From Pseudomonadota bacterium (GTDB lineage Bacteria > Pseudomonadota > Gammaproteobacteria > Arenicellales > UBA868), in contig JABJIU010000168.1 in NCBI GenBank assembly GCA_018661145.1, positions 1 to 16,952 of the forward strand: a stretch of DNA of 16,952 nucleotides, read 5' to 3'. Made by a program: the position numbers and the translations under genes. Shown in pieces: positions 1 to 13,271 of this stretch. The notes below the pieces were generated by a model. It did not search any database. It was not told the DNA's origin and saw nothing but the letters and a program-made list of their open reading frames with translations. Each line of letters opens with the position of its first letter. Positions within the stretch are counted from its first letter, which is position 1.

Positions 1-31
1 ACCGCCGCTCTGCCAATTGAGCTACTGGCCT
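1..31 (-). tRNA. tRNA-Trp, 5' part only (cut by window edge)
   Basis: The minus strand reads the first 31 nt of the tRNA-Trp that is complete at 16852-16927: the 7-nt acceptor 5' strand AGGCCAG, the D arm GCTC...GAGC, and the first strand of the anticodon stem, ending just before the anticodon loop. It is cut by the window edge, not degraded. It lies 106 nt downstream of the tuf stop codon, the arrangement known for tufB (tufB, tRNA-Trp, secE) in gammaproteobacteria. If the window is circular this is the same gene as the right-hand copy. Confidence 0.9.
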
Positions 32-56
32 GAATCTTTCCCGGCCCATCCGCGCC
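1..56. repeat. Left copy of a 56-bp terminal direct repeat
   Basis: These 56 bases are identical, base for base, to the last 56 bases of the window (16897-16952). They contain the 5' 31 nt of tRNA-Trp and the 25 nt upstream of it. The repeat begins exactly at the first base and its partner ends exactly at the last base, which is how the two ends of a circular contig overlap. It is therefore most likely one locus read twice rather than a biological repeat. Confidence 0.95.
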
Positions 57-113
57 GGCCCGTTGTCCCTGTCACTCAGTACTGCTTACTTATCTAGTTA
101 CTAACTTCCTAAA

Positions 114-127
114 GCAGGATTTCCTGC
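114..127 (-). terminator. Small hairpin after tuf, weak terminator or processing site
   Basis: Eleven nucleotides past the tuf stop codon the minus strand reads GCAGGAAATCCTGC, a 5-bp GC-rich stem (GCAGG/CCTGC) with an AAAT loop, followed by TTTAGG. Only three T residues follow, so as an intrinsic terminator it is weak and would let transcription continue into tRNA-Trp and secE. It could also be a pause or RNA-processing hairpin separating the tuf mRNA from the tRNA precursor. The remaining bases up to the tRNA (32-113) hold a GC-rich stretch with GGGCCGG occurring twice and no convincing promoter. Confidence 0.3.
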
Positions 128-137
128 AACCCAAAAA

Positions 138-1328
<1,191 letters not shown>

Positions 1329-1354
1329 TTTCTGATTTCCTCAACAGTGCGTGG

Positions 1355-3451
1355 TTAACTGGCTTTCTTCATCATCACTTCCGTGACGCTTGAAGGTGCA
1401 GGTAGATATTGACTGAACTCCATCGAATAGGTGGCACGACCCTGGGATGCTGAACGCAGGGAAGTCGCATAACCGAACATCTCGGAAAGCGGAACCTCGG
1501 CGCGGACGATCTTGCCGGCCGGGACATCTTCCATTTCAGAAATCATTCCCCGGCGCGAATTCAGATCTCCGGTTACGCCACCCATGTACTCCTCAGGGGT
1601 CACGACCTCCACGCGCATGATTGGCTCAAGCAACACGGGCTTGGCTTTGGCACTGGCTTGACGGAACGCCTGGATCGCAGCCGCGCGGAAGGCATGCTCG
1701 GAGGAGTCGACCTCGTGATAGGATCCGTCATACAGCGTGATTTTCAGGTCGATGACGGGATAGCCCGCCACAATGCCAGACTTCATAGCTTCGACAACAC
1801 CTTTTTCCACCGCCGGAATATATTCCCGGGGCACAACCCCGCCTTTGATTTTATCGACAAACTCAAATCCTTCGCCCCGTTCCTGGGGTTCGATTCGCAA
1901 GTACACATGACCGTACTGTCCACGCCCACCGGTCTGCTTGGAGTACTTGTACTCCTGTTCGACAGTCGCATTCAAGGTCTCGCGATAGGCCACCTGAGGC
2001 TTGCCCACGTTGGCATCGACGCTGAACTCACGCCTAAGGCGATCGATGATTATTTCCAGATGCAGTTCCCCCATCCCAGAAATAATGGTCTGCCCTGATT
2101 CTTCGTCAGTGTGTACCCGAAAGGACGGGTCCTCCTGCGCCAACTTGCCCAGTGCGACGCCCAACTTTTCCTGATCACTCTTAGTCTTGGGTTCGACCGC
2201 CTGCGAAATCACAGGTTCAGGGAACTCCATGCGCTCAAGCGTGATCACTTTGTTGGGATCGCAAAGCGTGTCGCCAGTAGTGATAGCTTTTAGTCCCACT
2301 GCTGCCGCGATGTCGCCGGCACGCACCTCTTTAAGCTCTTCACGGGAATTAGCATGCATCTGGAGAATGCGCCCGATACGCTCTTTCTTACCCTTGACGG
2401 GGTTATAGATGCTGTCGCCGGATTTCACGACCCCTGAATACACCCGGAAAAACACTAATTGCCCCACAAAGGGATCAGTCATAATCTTGAAGCCAAGCGC
2501 AGCAAAAGGTTCATTGTCCGACGCCGGCCGCTCTTCCTCGGTGGTTTCGTCTTCGAGAACGCCGCTGATCGCAGGCACCTCGGTCGGGTTCGGCATGTAG
2601 TCAAGCACGGCATCCAGCATTGCCTGTACACCTTTGTTCTTGAACGCAGACCCGCAGGTCACCAGCACTACTTCGTTAGCGATCGTCATCTGACGGAGAG
2701 ATGCTTTGATCTCTTCAGTGGAAAGATCACCTTCCTCGAGGTACTTTTCCATGAGGTCTTCGTCGGCCTCAGCTGCAGTTTCAAGCAACTGTTCCCGGAG
2801 TTCAATGCAGCGGTCCTGTAGGTCCTCTGGAATATCACGTTCTTCAAACTTAGTACCGCGTGTCTCCTCATCCCAGTAGATGGCTTTCATCTTGATAAGG
2901 TCGACGACCCCTTCAAACTGATCCTCAGCACCGATTGGCACTTGCAACGTGACGGCATTGGATCCGAGGCGGCTCTTGATCTGCTCAACTACTCGGAAGA
3001 AATCCGCGCCCGTGCGGTCCATCTTATTGATGAAGGCCATACGGGGCACACTGTACTTATCAGCCTGGCGCCACACTGTCTCCGATTGCGGCTCGACACC
3101 GCCAACAGCACAGAAAACGCCAACCGCACCATCGAGCACCCGGAGGGAGCGCTCCACCTCAATTGTGAAGTCTACGTGGCCCGGAGTATCGATGATGTTG
3201 ATTCGATGCTCGTCATAGTTCTTATCCATCCCACTCCAAAAGCAGGTGGTTGCGGCGGATGTTATCGTGATACCCCGCTCCTGCTCCTGCTCCATCCAGT
3301 CCATAACTGCATTACCGTCATGCACCTCACCGATCTTGTGCGAGATCCCGGTATAGAACAGGATACGCTCGGTAGTGGTCGTTTTCCCGGCATCGATATG
3401 GGCCATGATGCCGATATTTCGGTAACGCTCAAGAGGAGTTTGTCGAGGCAC
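1355..3451 (-). CDS. fusA: Elongation factor G
   Basis: EF-G is the cytoplasmic GTPase that drives translocation of tRNA and mRNA on the ribosome and, with RRF, ribosome recycling. The product is 698 aa (704 in E. coli). The G domain shows AHIDAGKT (17-24), RGITI (59-63), DTPGH (88-92) and NKMD (142-145); domains II-V follow without gaps, including the domain IV segment GGRGQYGHVYLRIEP. The start is GTG at 3451, giving MPRQTPLERYRNIGIMAHID, the normal N-terminus; the ribosome binding site is weak (GGA about 10 nt upstream). It lies 51 nt after rpsG and 26 nt before tuf in the str operon. It is the target of fusidic acid; I saw no frame disruption or missing motif. Confidence 0.98.
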   Translation of the reverse strand: MPRQTPLERYRNIGIMAHIDAGKTTTTERILFYTGISHKIGEVHDGNAVMDWMEQEQERGITITSAATTCFWSGMDKNYDEHRINIIDTPGHVDFTIEVERSLRVLDGAVGVFCAVGGVEPQSETVWRQADKYSVPRMAFINKMDRTGADFFRVVEQIKSRLGSNAVTLQVPIGAEDQFEGVVDLIKMKAIYWDEETRGTKFEERDIPEDLQDRCIELREQLLETAAEADEDLMEKYLEEGDLSTEEIKASLRQMTIANEVVLVTCGSAFKNKGVQAMLDAVLDYMPNPTEVPAISGVLEDETTEEERPASDNEPFAALGFKIMTDPFVGQLVFFRVYSGVVKSGDSIYNPVKGKKERIGRILQMHANSREELKEVRAGDIAAAVGLKAITTGDTLCDPNKVITLERMEFPEPVISQAVEPKTKSDQEKLGVALGKLAQEDPSFRVHTDEESGQTIISGMGELHLEIIIDRLRREFSVDANVGKPQVAYRETLNATVEQEYKYSKQTGGRGQYGHVYLRIEPQERGEGFEFVDKIKGGVVPREYIPAVEKGVVEAMKSGIVAGYPVIDLKITLYDGSYHEVDSSEHAFRAAAIQAFRQASAKAKPVLLEPIMRVEVVTPEEYMGGVTGDLNSRRGMISEMEDVPAGKIVRAEVPLSEMFGYATSLRSASQGRATYSMEFSQYLPAPSSVTEVMMKKAS

Positions 3452-3502
3452 TTTGATGATTCCGTGGGTAGTTCGCGATGGGTTTGAAAGTTAACTTAGG
3501 CG

Positions 3503-3973
3503 TCAGAACCGGAAATGCGAGAATGCTTTATTTGCTTCCGCCATCCGGTGGACGTCGTCTTTCTTTCGCGCCGCCCCACCACGCTTGTCTGCCGCGTCCA
3601 TAAGCTCACCCGCCAGTCGGTCGGTCATCGATTTCTCATTACGCTTTCTGGCGGCATCGACCAACCAGCGCATAGCAAGCGCGTTGCGCCGACTTGGGCG
3701 TACCTCCACCGGGACCTGGTAGGTTGCACCACCAACCCGCCGGCTCTTGACCTCGACTACCGGTCGCACATTCTCAAGGGCCTGATAAAACACTTCGATC
3801 GGCTCGGAAGAGCCCCGAGTCTCGATCGCATCCAGAGCGCCATACAGCACCCGTTCGGCGATAGACTTTTTGCCATCCTGCATCATTACATTGATGAACT
3901 TGGCAATCGTCTGGTCACCGAACTTTGGATCCGGCAGTATGGTCCTTTTCGGAACTTCGCGACGTCTTGGCAT
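3503..3973 (-). CDS. rpsG: 30S ribosomal protein S7
   Basis: S7 is the primary 16S rRNA-binding protein that nucleates assembly of the 30S head and contacts the E-site tRNA. The 156-aa product matches the short bacterial form (E. coli strains have 156 or 179 aa), starting MPRRREVPKRTILPDPKFGD and ending AFSHFRF. The central rRNA-binding and beta-hairpin segment (VKSRRVGGATYQVPVEVRP) is intact. ATG at 3973 is preceded by AAGGAAG at a slightly long spacing. In E. coli S7 represses its own operon by binding the rpsL-rpsG spacer; here that spacer is 341 nt and full of hairpins, so similar feedback is plausible but not shown. Confidence 0.98.
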   Translation of the reverse strand: MPRRREVPKRTILPDPKFGDQTIAKFINVMMQDGKKSIAERVLYGALDAIETRGSSEPIEVFYQALENVRPVVEVKSRRVGGATYQVPVEVRPSRRNALAMRWLVDAARKRNEKSMTDRLAGELMDAADKRGGAARKKDDVHRMAEANKAFSHFRF

Positions 3974-4314
3974 TTCTAAATGTCTTCCTTCATCTGTTCA
4001 GTAAGTGGCTACCGGTCGCGGAGACATGGTCTGTCGTCCCTCCGTCTCCGGATAACCCTGTGGCCGTACCCAAAGCTTTGGCCGACGACGCAAAGCGTCG
4101 CTTCCGGTGGCCAATGGCCCCCGGTTCGAATCTATCCGGTGAGACAGCTTTTTGTCGCTAGCGGCGTGATGCCCCCTTCGCGACTTCTGTGCCAATCTTT
4201 TCCGCAAGACCAGCTTTGTCACCGTGGCCGGTCAGCTATCCCGGCCTGTTTTACGGTTTCAGCACCTCCGGTCCTCTCTAGAGGATCCGGAGCAATCCCG
4301 TTTGATTAAGCTCG
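3974..4314 (-). other. Long structured rpsL-rpsG intercistronic region
   Basis: This 341-nt non-coding spacer separates rpsL from rpsG; the E. coli equivalent is only about 100 nt. It holds a series of inverted repeats: a 12-bp stem with one bulged base at 4266-4292; GGCCGG/CCGGCC (4226-4231 with 4241-4246) inside an outer 5-bp stem ACCGT/ACGGT reaching 4221-4257; a 5-bp stem 4154-4158 with 4180-4184; CGACGC/GCGTCG with an AAA loop at 4086-4100; and CGGAGAC/GTCTCCG at 4019-4025 with 4044-4050. None is followed by a T-tract on the minus strand. By position it should contain any S7 translational operator. I saw no convincing promoter or gene in it. Confidence 0.6.
4266..4292 (-). other. Strong hairpin just after rpsL
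   Basis: On the minus strand CTCCGG, A, TCCTCT, AG, AGAGGA, CCGGAG form 12 base pairs with a single bulged A and a tight loop, starting 22 nt after the rpsL stop. No T-run follows, so it is not a standard intrinsic terminator. It could protect the 3' end of the rpsL mRNA segment, serve as an RNase III site, or be part of an S7-binding fold. Confidence 0.6.
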
Positions 4315-4689
4315 CTACGACTTTGGTCGTTTTGCGCCGTACTTAGAGCGACCTTGTCGCCGCTCACCCACGCCGGACGTATCCAGCGTTCCCCGAACCG
4401 TGTGGTATCGCACGCCCGTTAAGTCCTTCACCCTGCCACCGCGGATCAACACAACCGAGTGCTCCTGCAGGTTATGTCCTTCCCCGCCGATGTAACTGGT
4501 CACCTCATAGCCATTGGTGAGTCGCACCCTGGCGACTTTTCGTAGAGCCGAATTCGGCTTTTTCGGCGTCGTGGTGTACACACGCGTGCACACGCCGCGC
4601 TTCTGGGGACAGGCGGCAAGGGCCGGCACGTTTGACTTTTGTGTCTGTCGCGTCCGGGGTTTTCTGACAAGTTGGTTGATCGTCGGCAT
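4315..4689 (-). CDS. rpsL: 30S ribosomal protein S12
   Basis: S12 sits at the decoding centre of the 30S subunit and controls accuracy and streptomycin response. The 124-aa product equals the E. coli length and carries TTPKKPNSALRK and EGHNLQEHS. Counting from Met, the streptomycin-related lysines K43 and K88 are present, as is D89, the residue methylthiolated by RimO in E. coli. The next conserved motif, usually KDLPGVRYH, reads KDLTGVRYH: Thr91 (codon ACG) replaces the near-invariant proline. The start MPTINQLVRKPR is unambiguous, yet no Shine-Dalgarno sequence precedes it, only A/T-rich leader. It is first gene of the str operon, behind its own promoter at 4767-4795. Confidence 0.98.
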   Translation of the reverse strand: MPTINQLVRKPRTRQTQKSNVPALAACPQKRGVCTRVYTTTPKKPNSALRKVARVRLTNGYEVTSYIGGEGHNLQEHSVVLIRGGRVKDLTGVRYHTVRGTLDTSGVGERRQGRSKYGAKRPKS

Positions 4690-4719
4690 TGTTTAGTTTT
4701 CGTTAATTTTTGGCTCCGA

Positions 4720-4750
4720 GTTCAGTCCGCCGATTGCGGCCACGCTGAAC
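4720..4750 (-). promoter_or_regulatory. Stem-loop in the rpsL 5' leader
   Basis: The leader between the str promoter and rpsL folds into a two-part hairpin: GTTCAG/CTGAAC (4745-4750 with 4720-4725) encloses GCCG/CGGC (4737-4740 with 4729-4732) around a CAAT tetraloop, with a small internal loop CGTG/GGA. An A-rich, not T-rich, stretch follows, so it is not a terminator. It would sit about 30 nt before the rpsL start codon and may stabilise the 5' end of the mRNA or bind a regulator. Function is not known from sequence. Confidence 0.5.
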
Positions 4751-4766
4751 CCCGGAAAGGGCGGCG

Positions 4767-4795
4767 ATTCTATGAAGAACCACGACTTTTGTCAA
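4767..4795 (-). promoter_or_regulatory. str operon promoter (sigma70 type)
   Basis: On the minus strand a perfect -35 TTGACA (4790-4795) and a -10 TAGAAT (4767-4772) are separated by exactly 17 bp. The -10 differs from TATAAT at one position. Immediately downstream is the GC-rich discriminator CGCCGCCC, typical of ribosomal promoters that ppGpp and DksA inhibit. The predicted transcript starts near 4760, leaving a leader of about 70 nt before rpsL. The -35 lies 41 nt beyond the rpoC stop codon, and no intrinsic terminator is seen between rpoC and the promoter, so read-through from rpoBC is likely to add to str transcription. Confidence 0.85.
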
Positions 4796-4835
4796 CATTG
4801 GTCTGTTTTTCTCGGGTTTTCTCCGATCTCAGGCA

Positions 4836-7800
4836 TCATCCCTGTGCGACTTCTGCCGGCGTAGACTCAGTGTCCTCAGTCAACTTTTCGAGGATTGCCA
4901 ACTCCTCGATCTCGCCGTCTCCCTTCGTTTTCGCCTGTTTGCGGCGCCTACGTTCCTCATGGTGCGCCAATCCGGTGCCCGCCGGAATCAAGCGACCCAC
5001 GATTACGTTCTCCTTGAGGCCTCTCAGATGATCGACCTTGCCCTGCATGGAGGCTTCGGTCAGGACTCGGGTAGTCTCCTGGAACGACGCGGCAGAGATA
5101 AAGGAATCTGTACTCAACGAAGCCTTGGTGATGCCGAGCAGGACAGGCGCAAAGGTCGCAGGCGTTTTACCCTCTGCTTCCAGCGCGTCGTTCTGCTCGA
5201 GTAGGGCCGAACGCTCCACCTGGTCAGATTCCAGGTATCGGGTGTCGCCGGACTTCACGATGCGTACCCGGCGGATCATCTGTCGGATAATTACCTCAAT
5301 GTGTTTGTCATTGATCTTCACGCCTTGAAGGCGATACACGTCCTGGACCTCGCTCACGATGTAGTCGGTCAGCGCCACGAGTCCGCGCAGTTCCAGAACG
5401 TCTGCCGCGGCAAGCGGACCCTCCACAATTGCATCGCCTTTCTCAACAGTCTCACCGTCAAACACGCTGATCTTACGATCTTTCGGGATTGACATCTCAT
5501 GCAGTTCACCCGAGTCATCTGTGATCTCGAGTCGGGTCTTAGTCTTCACCTCTTTCCCAAATGAGATGACTCCCGTGGCCACCGCGAGTATCGCCGGCTC
5601 TTTCGCTTTTCTTGCTTCAAAGAGTTCTGCAACTCTTGGCAGACCGCCGGTGATGTCACGAGTCTTGGAGCTTTCCTGCGGAATGCGTGCCAGCACTTCG
5701 CCGACACCAACATTCGCACCGACGCTCACCACAATGGAAGCGCCCGCGGGCATCTGATGCTGCGCTTTGACTTTGTTCCGGCCGTCCACCAGTTCAACCG
5801 TCGGTTTGATATCTGAGGTCGAACCGCGTCGGCTCTTTGGGTCCAGAACCAGAAAAGTACTTGAACCGGTCAAGTCATCGATCTGCTCATTCACGGACAT
5901 CCCTTCAACCAGATTATCAAACCGGACCTTGCCCGCCACCTCACTGATGATGGGATGGGTGTGCGGATCCCAAGACGCGATGACTTGTCCGCTTTCCACC
6001 TGGTCAGCAGCGCTCACGGTCAACTCCGCGCCGTAAGGAACACGATGCCGTTCCCGGTCAATACCGTGCTGGTCGTGAATCACCAGTTCACCCGAACGAG
6101 ATACGACAATATTGCAGCCATCATCACGCTTCACCGCGCGCACACCGACCCAGGATACCGTGCCCTGATTCTTTACTTCAACCCGACTCGCTGCTGCGAT
6201 CCGGGATGCGGCCCCTCCGATGTGAAAGGTGCGCATAGTCAACTGGGTCCCCGGCTCGCCGATACTCTGTGCCGCCATCACGCCAACCGCTTCGCCACGG
6301 CTAACCAGATGTCCCCGGGCAAGATCGCGTCCGTAGCAGGTGGCACAGATGCCGAAACGGGTCTCGCAGGTCACGGCGGACCGGACCTTGAGATGGTTCA
6401 CATTGTGCTCTTCGAGCAGGTTTACACCGGCTTCGTCGATCATCTGTCCCGCCGCGAACAAGTTCGACCCATCGCTTGGGCTGACAACATCTTCAGACAC
6501 GGAGCGGCCGAGGATACGATCCTTTAATGGGATCACCACCTCACCACCCTGAACAATCGCTTCTCGCAGGATACCGTCAGTGGTCCCGCAGTCTTCTTCA
6601 ATGACAACCAAGTCCTGGCAAACATCCACCAGCCGGCGAGTCAGATAACCCGAGTTTGCCGTCTTGAGCGCGGTATCTGCCAGACCCTTACGGGCGCCGT
6701 GGGTAGAAATAAAGTACTCGTTGACGTTCAGCCCCTCGCGGAAGTTCGCGGTAATTGGGGTTTCGATAATAGATCCGTCCGGCTTGGCCATAAGACCGCG
6801 CATCCCAGCAAGTTGGCGGATCTGTGCGTGGCTGCCTCGGGCGCCGGAGTCCGCCATCATGTAAATGGAGTTGAAGGATTCCTGCTCAACCGTCTCTCCT
6901 TCGGCATTTACCACCTGTTCAACACTGAGTTTATCCATCATCTCGCCCGCGACCCGGTCGCTGGCGTGAGTCCAGATGTCCACCACTTTATTGTATCGTT
7001 CACCATCGGTTAGCAGGCCCTGGCTATGTTGCGCCTGAATGGCTTTAACCTCCAACTCCGCGGCGTCCAAAATTGTGGACTTACTCTCCGGAACCACCAT
7101 ATCGTCGACTCCAATCGACACACCCGCCTTGGCCGCCATGGAGAACCCGGTGTACATCAACTTATCGCAGAAAATCACCGTATCCTTAAGGCCGACCCCG
7201 CGATAAGCCTCATTGATCGCCGAAGAGATCGCTCTCTTTTTCATTGTCTGATTGACGAGTTCAAAAGGCAGGCCGTCTGGGAGAATCTCCGACAATAGCG
7301 CGCGTCCCGCGGTAGTATCAGTCAGGTTGAATGTTTCCTGACGCTCGCCTTCTTCGTTGAACTGAACTTCACGGATCCTTACCTTGATCTTGGCATGCAA
7401 AGACAGCGCTCCGGCATCGCGGGCGCGACGCACTTCTGATACATCGGCAAAGGCCTTCCCCTCGCCCAACTCATTCACCTTCTCACGAGTCATGTAGTAA
7501 AGCCCGAGCACAATATCCTGCGAGGGCACAATGATCGGCTCTCCATTGGATGGCGAGAGAACATTGTTGGATGACATCATGAGGGTGCGTGCTTCCAGCT
7601 GCGCCTCAACAGAAAGCGGCACATGGACCGCCATCTGGTCTCCATCGAAGTCCGCGTTGTAAGGCGTACAAACCAGTGGGTGGAGTTGGATCGCTTTCCC
7701 CTCCACAAGAACTGGCTCGAATGCCTGAATGCCCAGACGATGCAGTGTGGGCGCCCGATTGAGTAAAACAGGGTGCTCTCGGATCACCTCTTCCAGGATG

Positions 7801-9032
7801 TCCCAGACTTCAGGCTCTTCCATCTCCACTAGCTTCTTGGCCTGCTTGATAGTAGTTGCAAGGCCACGCAGTTCCAGCTTGCTGTAAATAAACGGCCGGA
7901 ACAGTTCCAGCGCCATCTTCTTCGGCAATCCGCACTGATGCAGTTTCAGGGTTGGGCCCACCACAATGACAGAACGGCCGGAATAATCCACCCGTTTGCC
8001 CAGTAGGTTCTGGCGGAAGCGCCCCTGCTTACCCTTGATCATGTCGGCCAGGGATTTCAACTGCCGGCGGTTGGGACCAGTCACCGCTTTGCCCCGACGC
8101 CCATTGTCGAGAAGCGCATCCACGGACTCCTGCAGCATGCGCTTTTCGTTCCGAACAATTATGTCTGGCGCATTCAGATCCAGCAGTCGACGCAGTCGGT
8201 TGTTTCGATTGATGACGCGACGGTACAGATCGTTGAGATCAGACGTCGCAAATCGCCCACCTTCAAGCGGCACCAGCGGACGAAGATCAGGCGGTAGGAC
8301 CGGCAGCGCTTCCATGATCATCCACTCCGGCTTATTGCCCGAGTGCAGAAAGGCTTCAACAACTCTCAACCGCTTGGTCAATTTTTTGGTCTTGGTCTCC
8401 GAACTGGATTCGGCAAGATCCTCGCGCAGTTGCGCCGAAAGCGACTTAAGTTCCAGCCCTTTCAGGAGCTCCTTTACCGCCTCCGCGCCCATTCCGGCGT
8501 CAAAGTCTGCACCGTAGAGCTGAATCGCCTCGTAGTAAGACTCTTCCGTCATGAGCGCCCCGATCTCGAGCTCGGTCAGGCCCGGGTCGGTAACCACGTA
8601 TGCCTCGAAATACAAAACCCGCTCGATTTCACGAACCGTCATGTCAAGCAGCACGCCAAGACGGGACGGCAACGATTTCAGGAACCAAATATGCGCCACC
8701 GGGCTTGCCAGTTCGATATGGCCCATTCGCTCGCGCCGAACCGTGGAAAGGGTCACCTCAACACCGCATTTTTCACAGACCACGCCTCGATGCTTAAGCC
8801 GCTTGTACTTACCGCACAGGCATTCGTAATCCTGCATCGGGCCGAACAATTTTGCACAGAACAGTCCGTCGCGCTCGGGCTTGAATGTGCGGTAGTTGAT
8901 GGTCTCAGGTTTCTTGACCTCACCGAATGACCACGAACGAATCTGATCCGGCGACGCCAGACGGATGCGGATGTTGTCAAACTCCTGGTCTACTGCATCG
9001 TATCGTGAAAACTGACTGAAAAAATCTTTCAT
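4836..9032 (-). CDS. rpoC: RNA polymerase subunit beta'
   Basis: Beta' carries the RNA polymerase active-site magnesium. The 1398-aa product (1407 in E. coli) is intact. The N-terminal zinc finger has C71, C73, C86 and C89; the catalytic NADFDGD motif has D461, D463 and D465; the bridge-helix and trigger-loop region (GLMAKPDGSIIETPITANFREG) is followed by the second zinc site, with one Cys in IEEDCGTTDG and three in the CETRFGICATC stretch. The conserved C-terminal region that binds omega is also present (RGLKENVIVGRLIPAGTG). ATG at 9032 is preceded by AAGGA. It lies 63 nt after rpoB and forms one transcription unit with it. Confidence 0.98.
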   Translation of the reverse strand: MKDFFSQFSRYDAVDQEFDNIRIRLASPDQIRSWSFGEVKKPETINYRTFKPERDGLFCAKLFGPMQDYECLCGKYKRLKHRGVVCEKCGVEVTLSTVRRERMGHIELASPVAHIWFLKSLPSRLGVLLDMTVREIERVLYFEAYVVTDPGLTELEIGALMTEESYYEAIQLYGADFDAGMGAEAVKELLKGLELKSLSAQLREDLAESSSETKTKKLTKRLRVVEAFLHSGNKPEWMIMEALPVLPPDLRPLVPLEGGRFATSDLNDLYRRVINRNNRLRRLLDLNAPDIIVRNEKRMLQESVDALLDNGRRGKAVTGPNRRQLKSLADMIKGKQGRFRQNLLGKRVDYSGRSVIVVGPTLKLHQCGLPKKMALELFRPFIYSKLELRGLATTIKQAKKLVEMEEPEVWDILEEVIREHPVLLNRAPTLHRLGIQAFEPVLVEGKAIQLHPLVCTPYNADFDGDQMAVHVPLSVEAQLEARTLMMSSNNVLSPSNGEPIIVPSQDIVLGLYYMTREKVNELGEGKAFADVSEVRRARDAGALSLHAKIKVRIREVQFNEEGERQETFNLTDTTAGRALLSEILPDGLPFELVNQTMKKRAISSAINEAYRGVGLKDTVIFCDKLMYTGFSMAAKAGVSIGVDDMVVPESKSTILDAAELEVKAIQAQHSQGLLTDGERYNKVVDIWTHASDRVAGEMMDKLSVEQVVNAEGETVEQESFNSIYMMADSGARGSHAQIRQLAGMRGLMAKPDGSIIETPITANFREGLNVNEYFISTHGARKGLADTALKTANSGYLTRRLVDVCQDLVVIEEDCGTTDGILREAIVQGGEVVIPLKDRILGRSVSEDVVSPSDGSNLFAAGQMIDEAGVNLLEEHNVNHLKVRSAVTCETRFGICATCYGRDLARGHLVSRGEAVGVMAAQSIGEPGTQLTMRTFHIGGAASRIAAASRVEVKNQGTVSWVGVRAVKRDDGCNIVVSRSGELVIHDQHGIDRERHRVPYGAELTVSAADQVESGQVIASWDPHTHPIISEVAGKVRFDNLVEGMSVNEQIDDLTGSSTFLVLDPKSRRGSTSDIKPTVELVDGRNKVKAQHQMPAGASIVVSVGANVGVGEVLARIPQESSKTRDITGGLPRVAELFEARKAKEPAILAVATGVISFGKEVKTKTRLEITDDSGELHEMSIPKDRKISVFDGETVEKGDAIVEGPLAAADVLELRGLVALTDYIVSEVQDVYRLQGVKINDKHIEVIIRQMIRRVRIVKSGDTRYLESDQVERSALLEQNDALEAEGKTPATFAPVLLGITKASLSTDSFISAASFQETTRVLTEASMQGKVDHLRGLKENVIVGRLIPAGTGLAHHEERRRRKQAKTKGDGEIEELAILEKLTEDTESTPAEVAQG

Positions 9033-9095
9033 TGTCTTTTCCTTCTTTTAACCTTATCGGAAACCGTGGAGATGAGAACGCGTTAATGGGATCTA

Positions 9096-13178
<4,083 letters not shown>

Positions 13179-13271
13179 GAAGACCTCGCAGGACAGTTAG
13201 AACAAGACGTCTACAACACACGCAAAAAGGTACGCAACCCCGCGTGCAAACAATGCAACAAAGCCGGAATC

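Noticed and set aside
4123..4132. ggttcgaatc on the plus strand resembles a tRNA T loop, hinting at a tRNA remnant in the rpsL-rpsG spacer.
   Set aside because: The flanking bases do not form a T stem, and no acceptor, anticodon or D arm can be paired around it.
3998..4222. A 74-codon open frame on the minus strand (GTG start) in the rpsL-rpsG spacer.
   Set aside because: It has no ribosome binding site I can see, no recognisable domain, an unremarkable basic composition expected of GC-rich DNA, and it runs across several of the hairpins. Too weak to call a gene.
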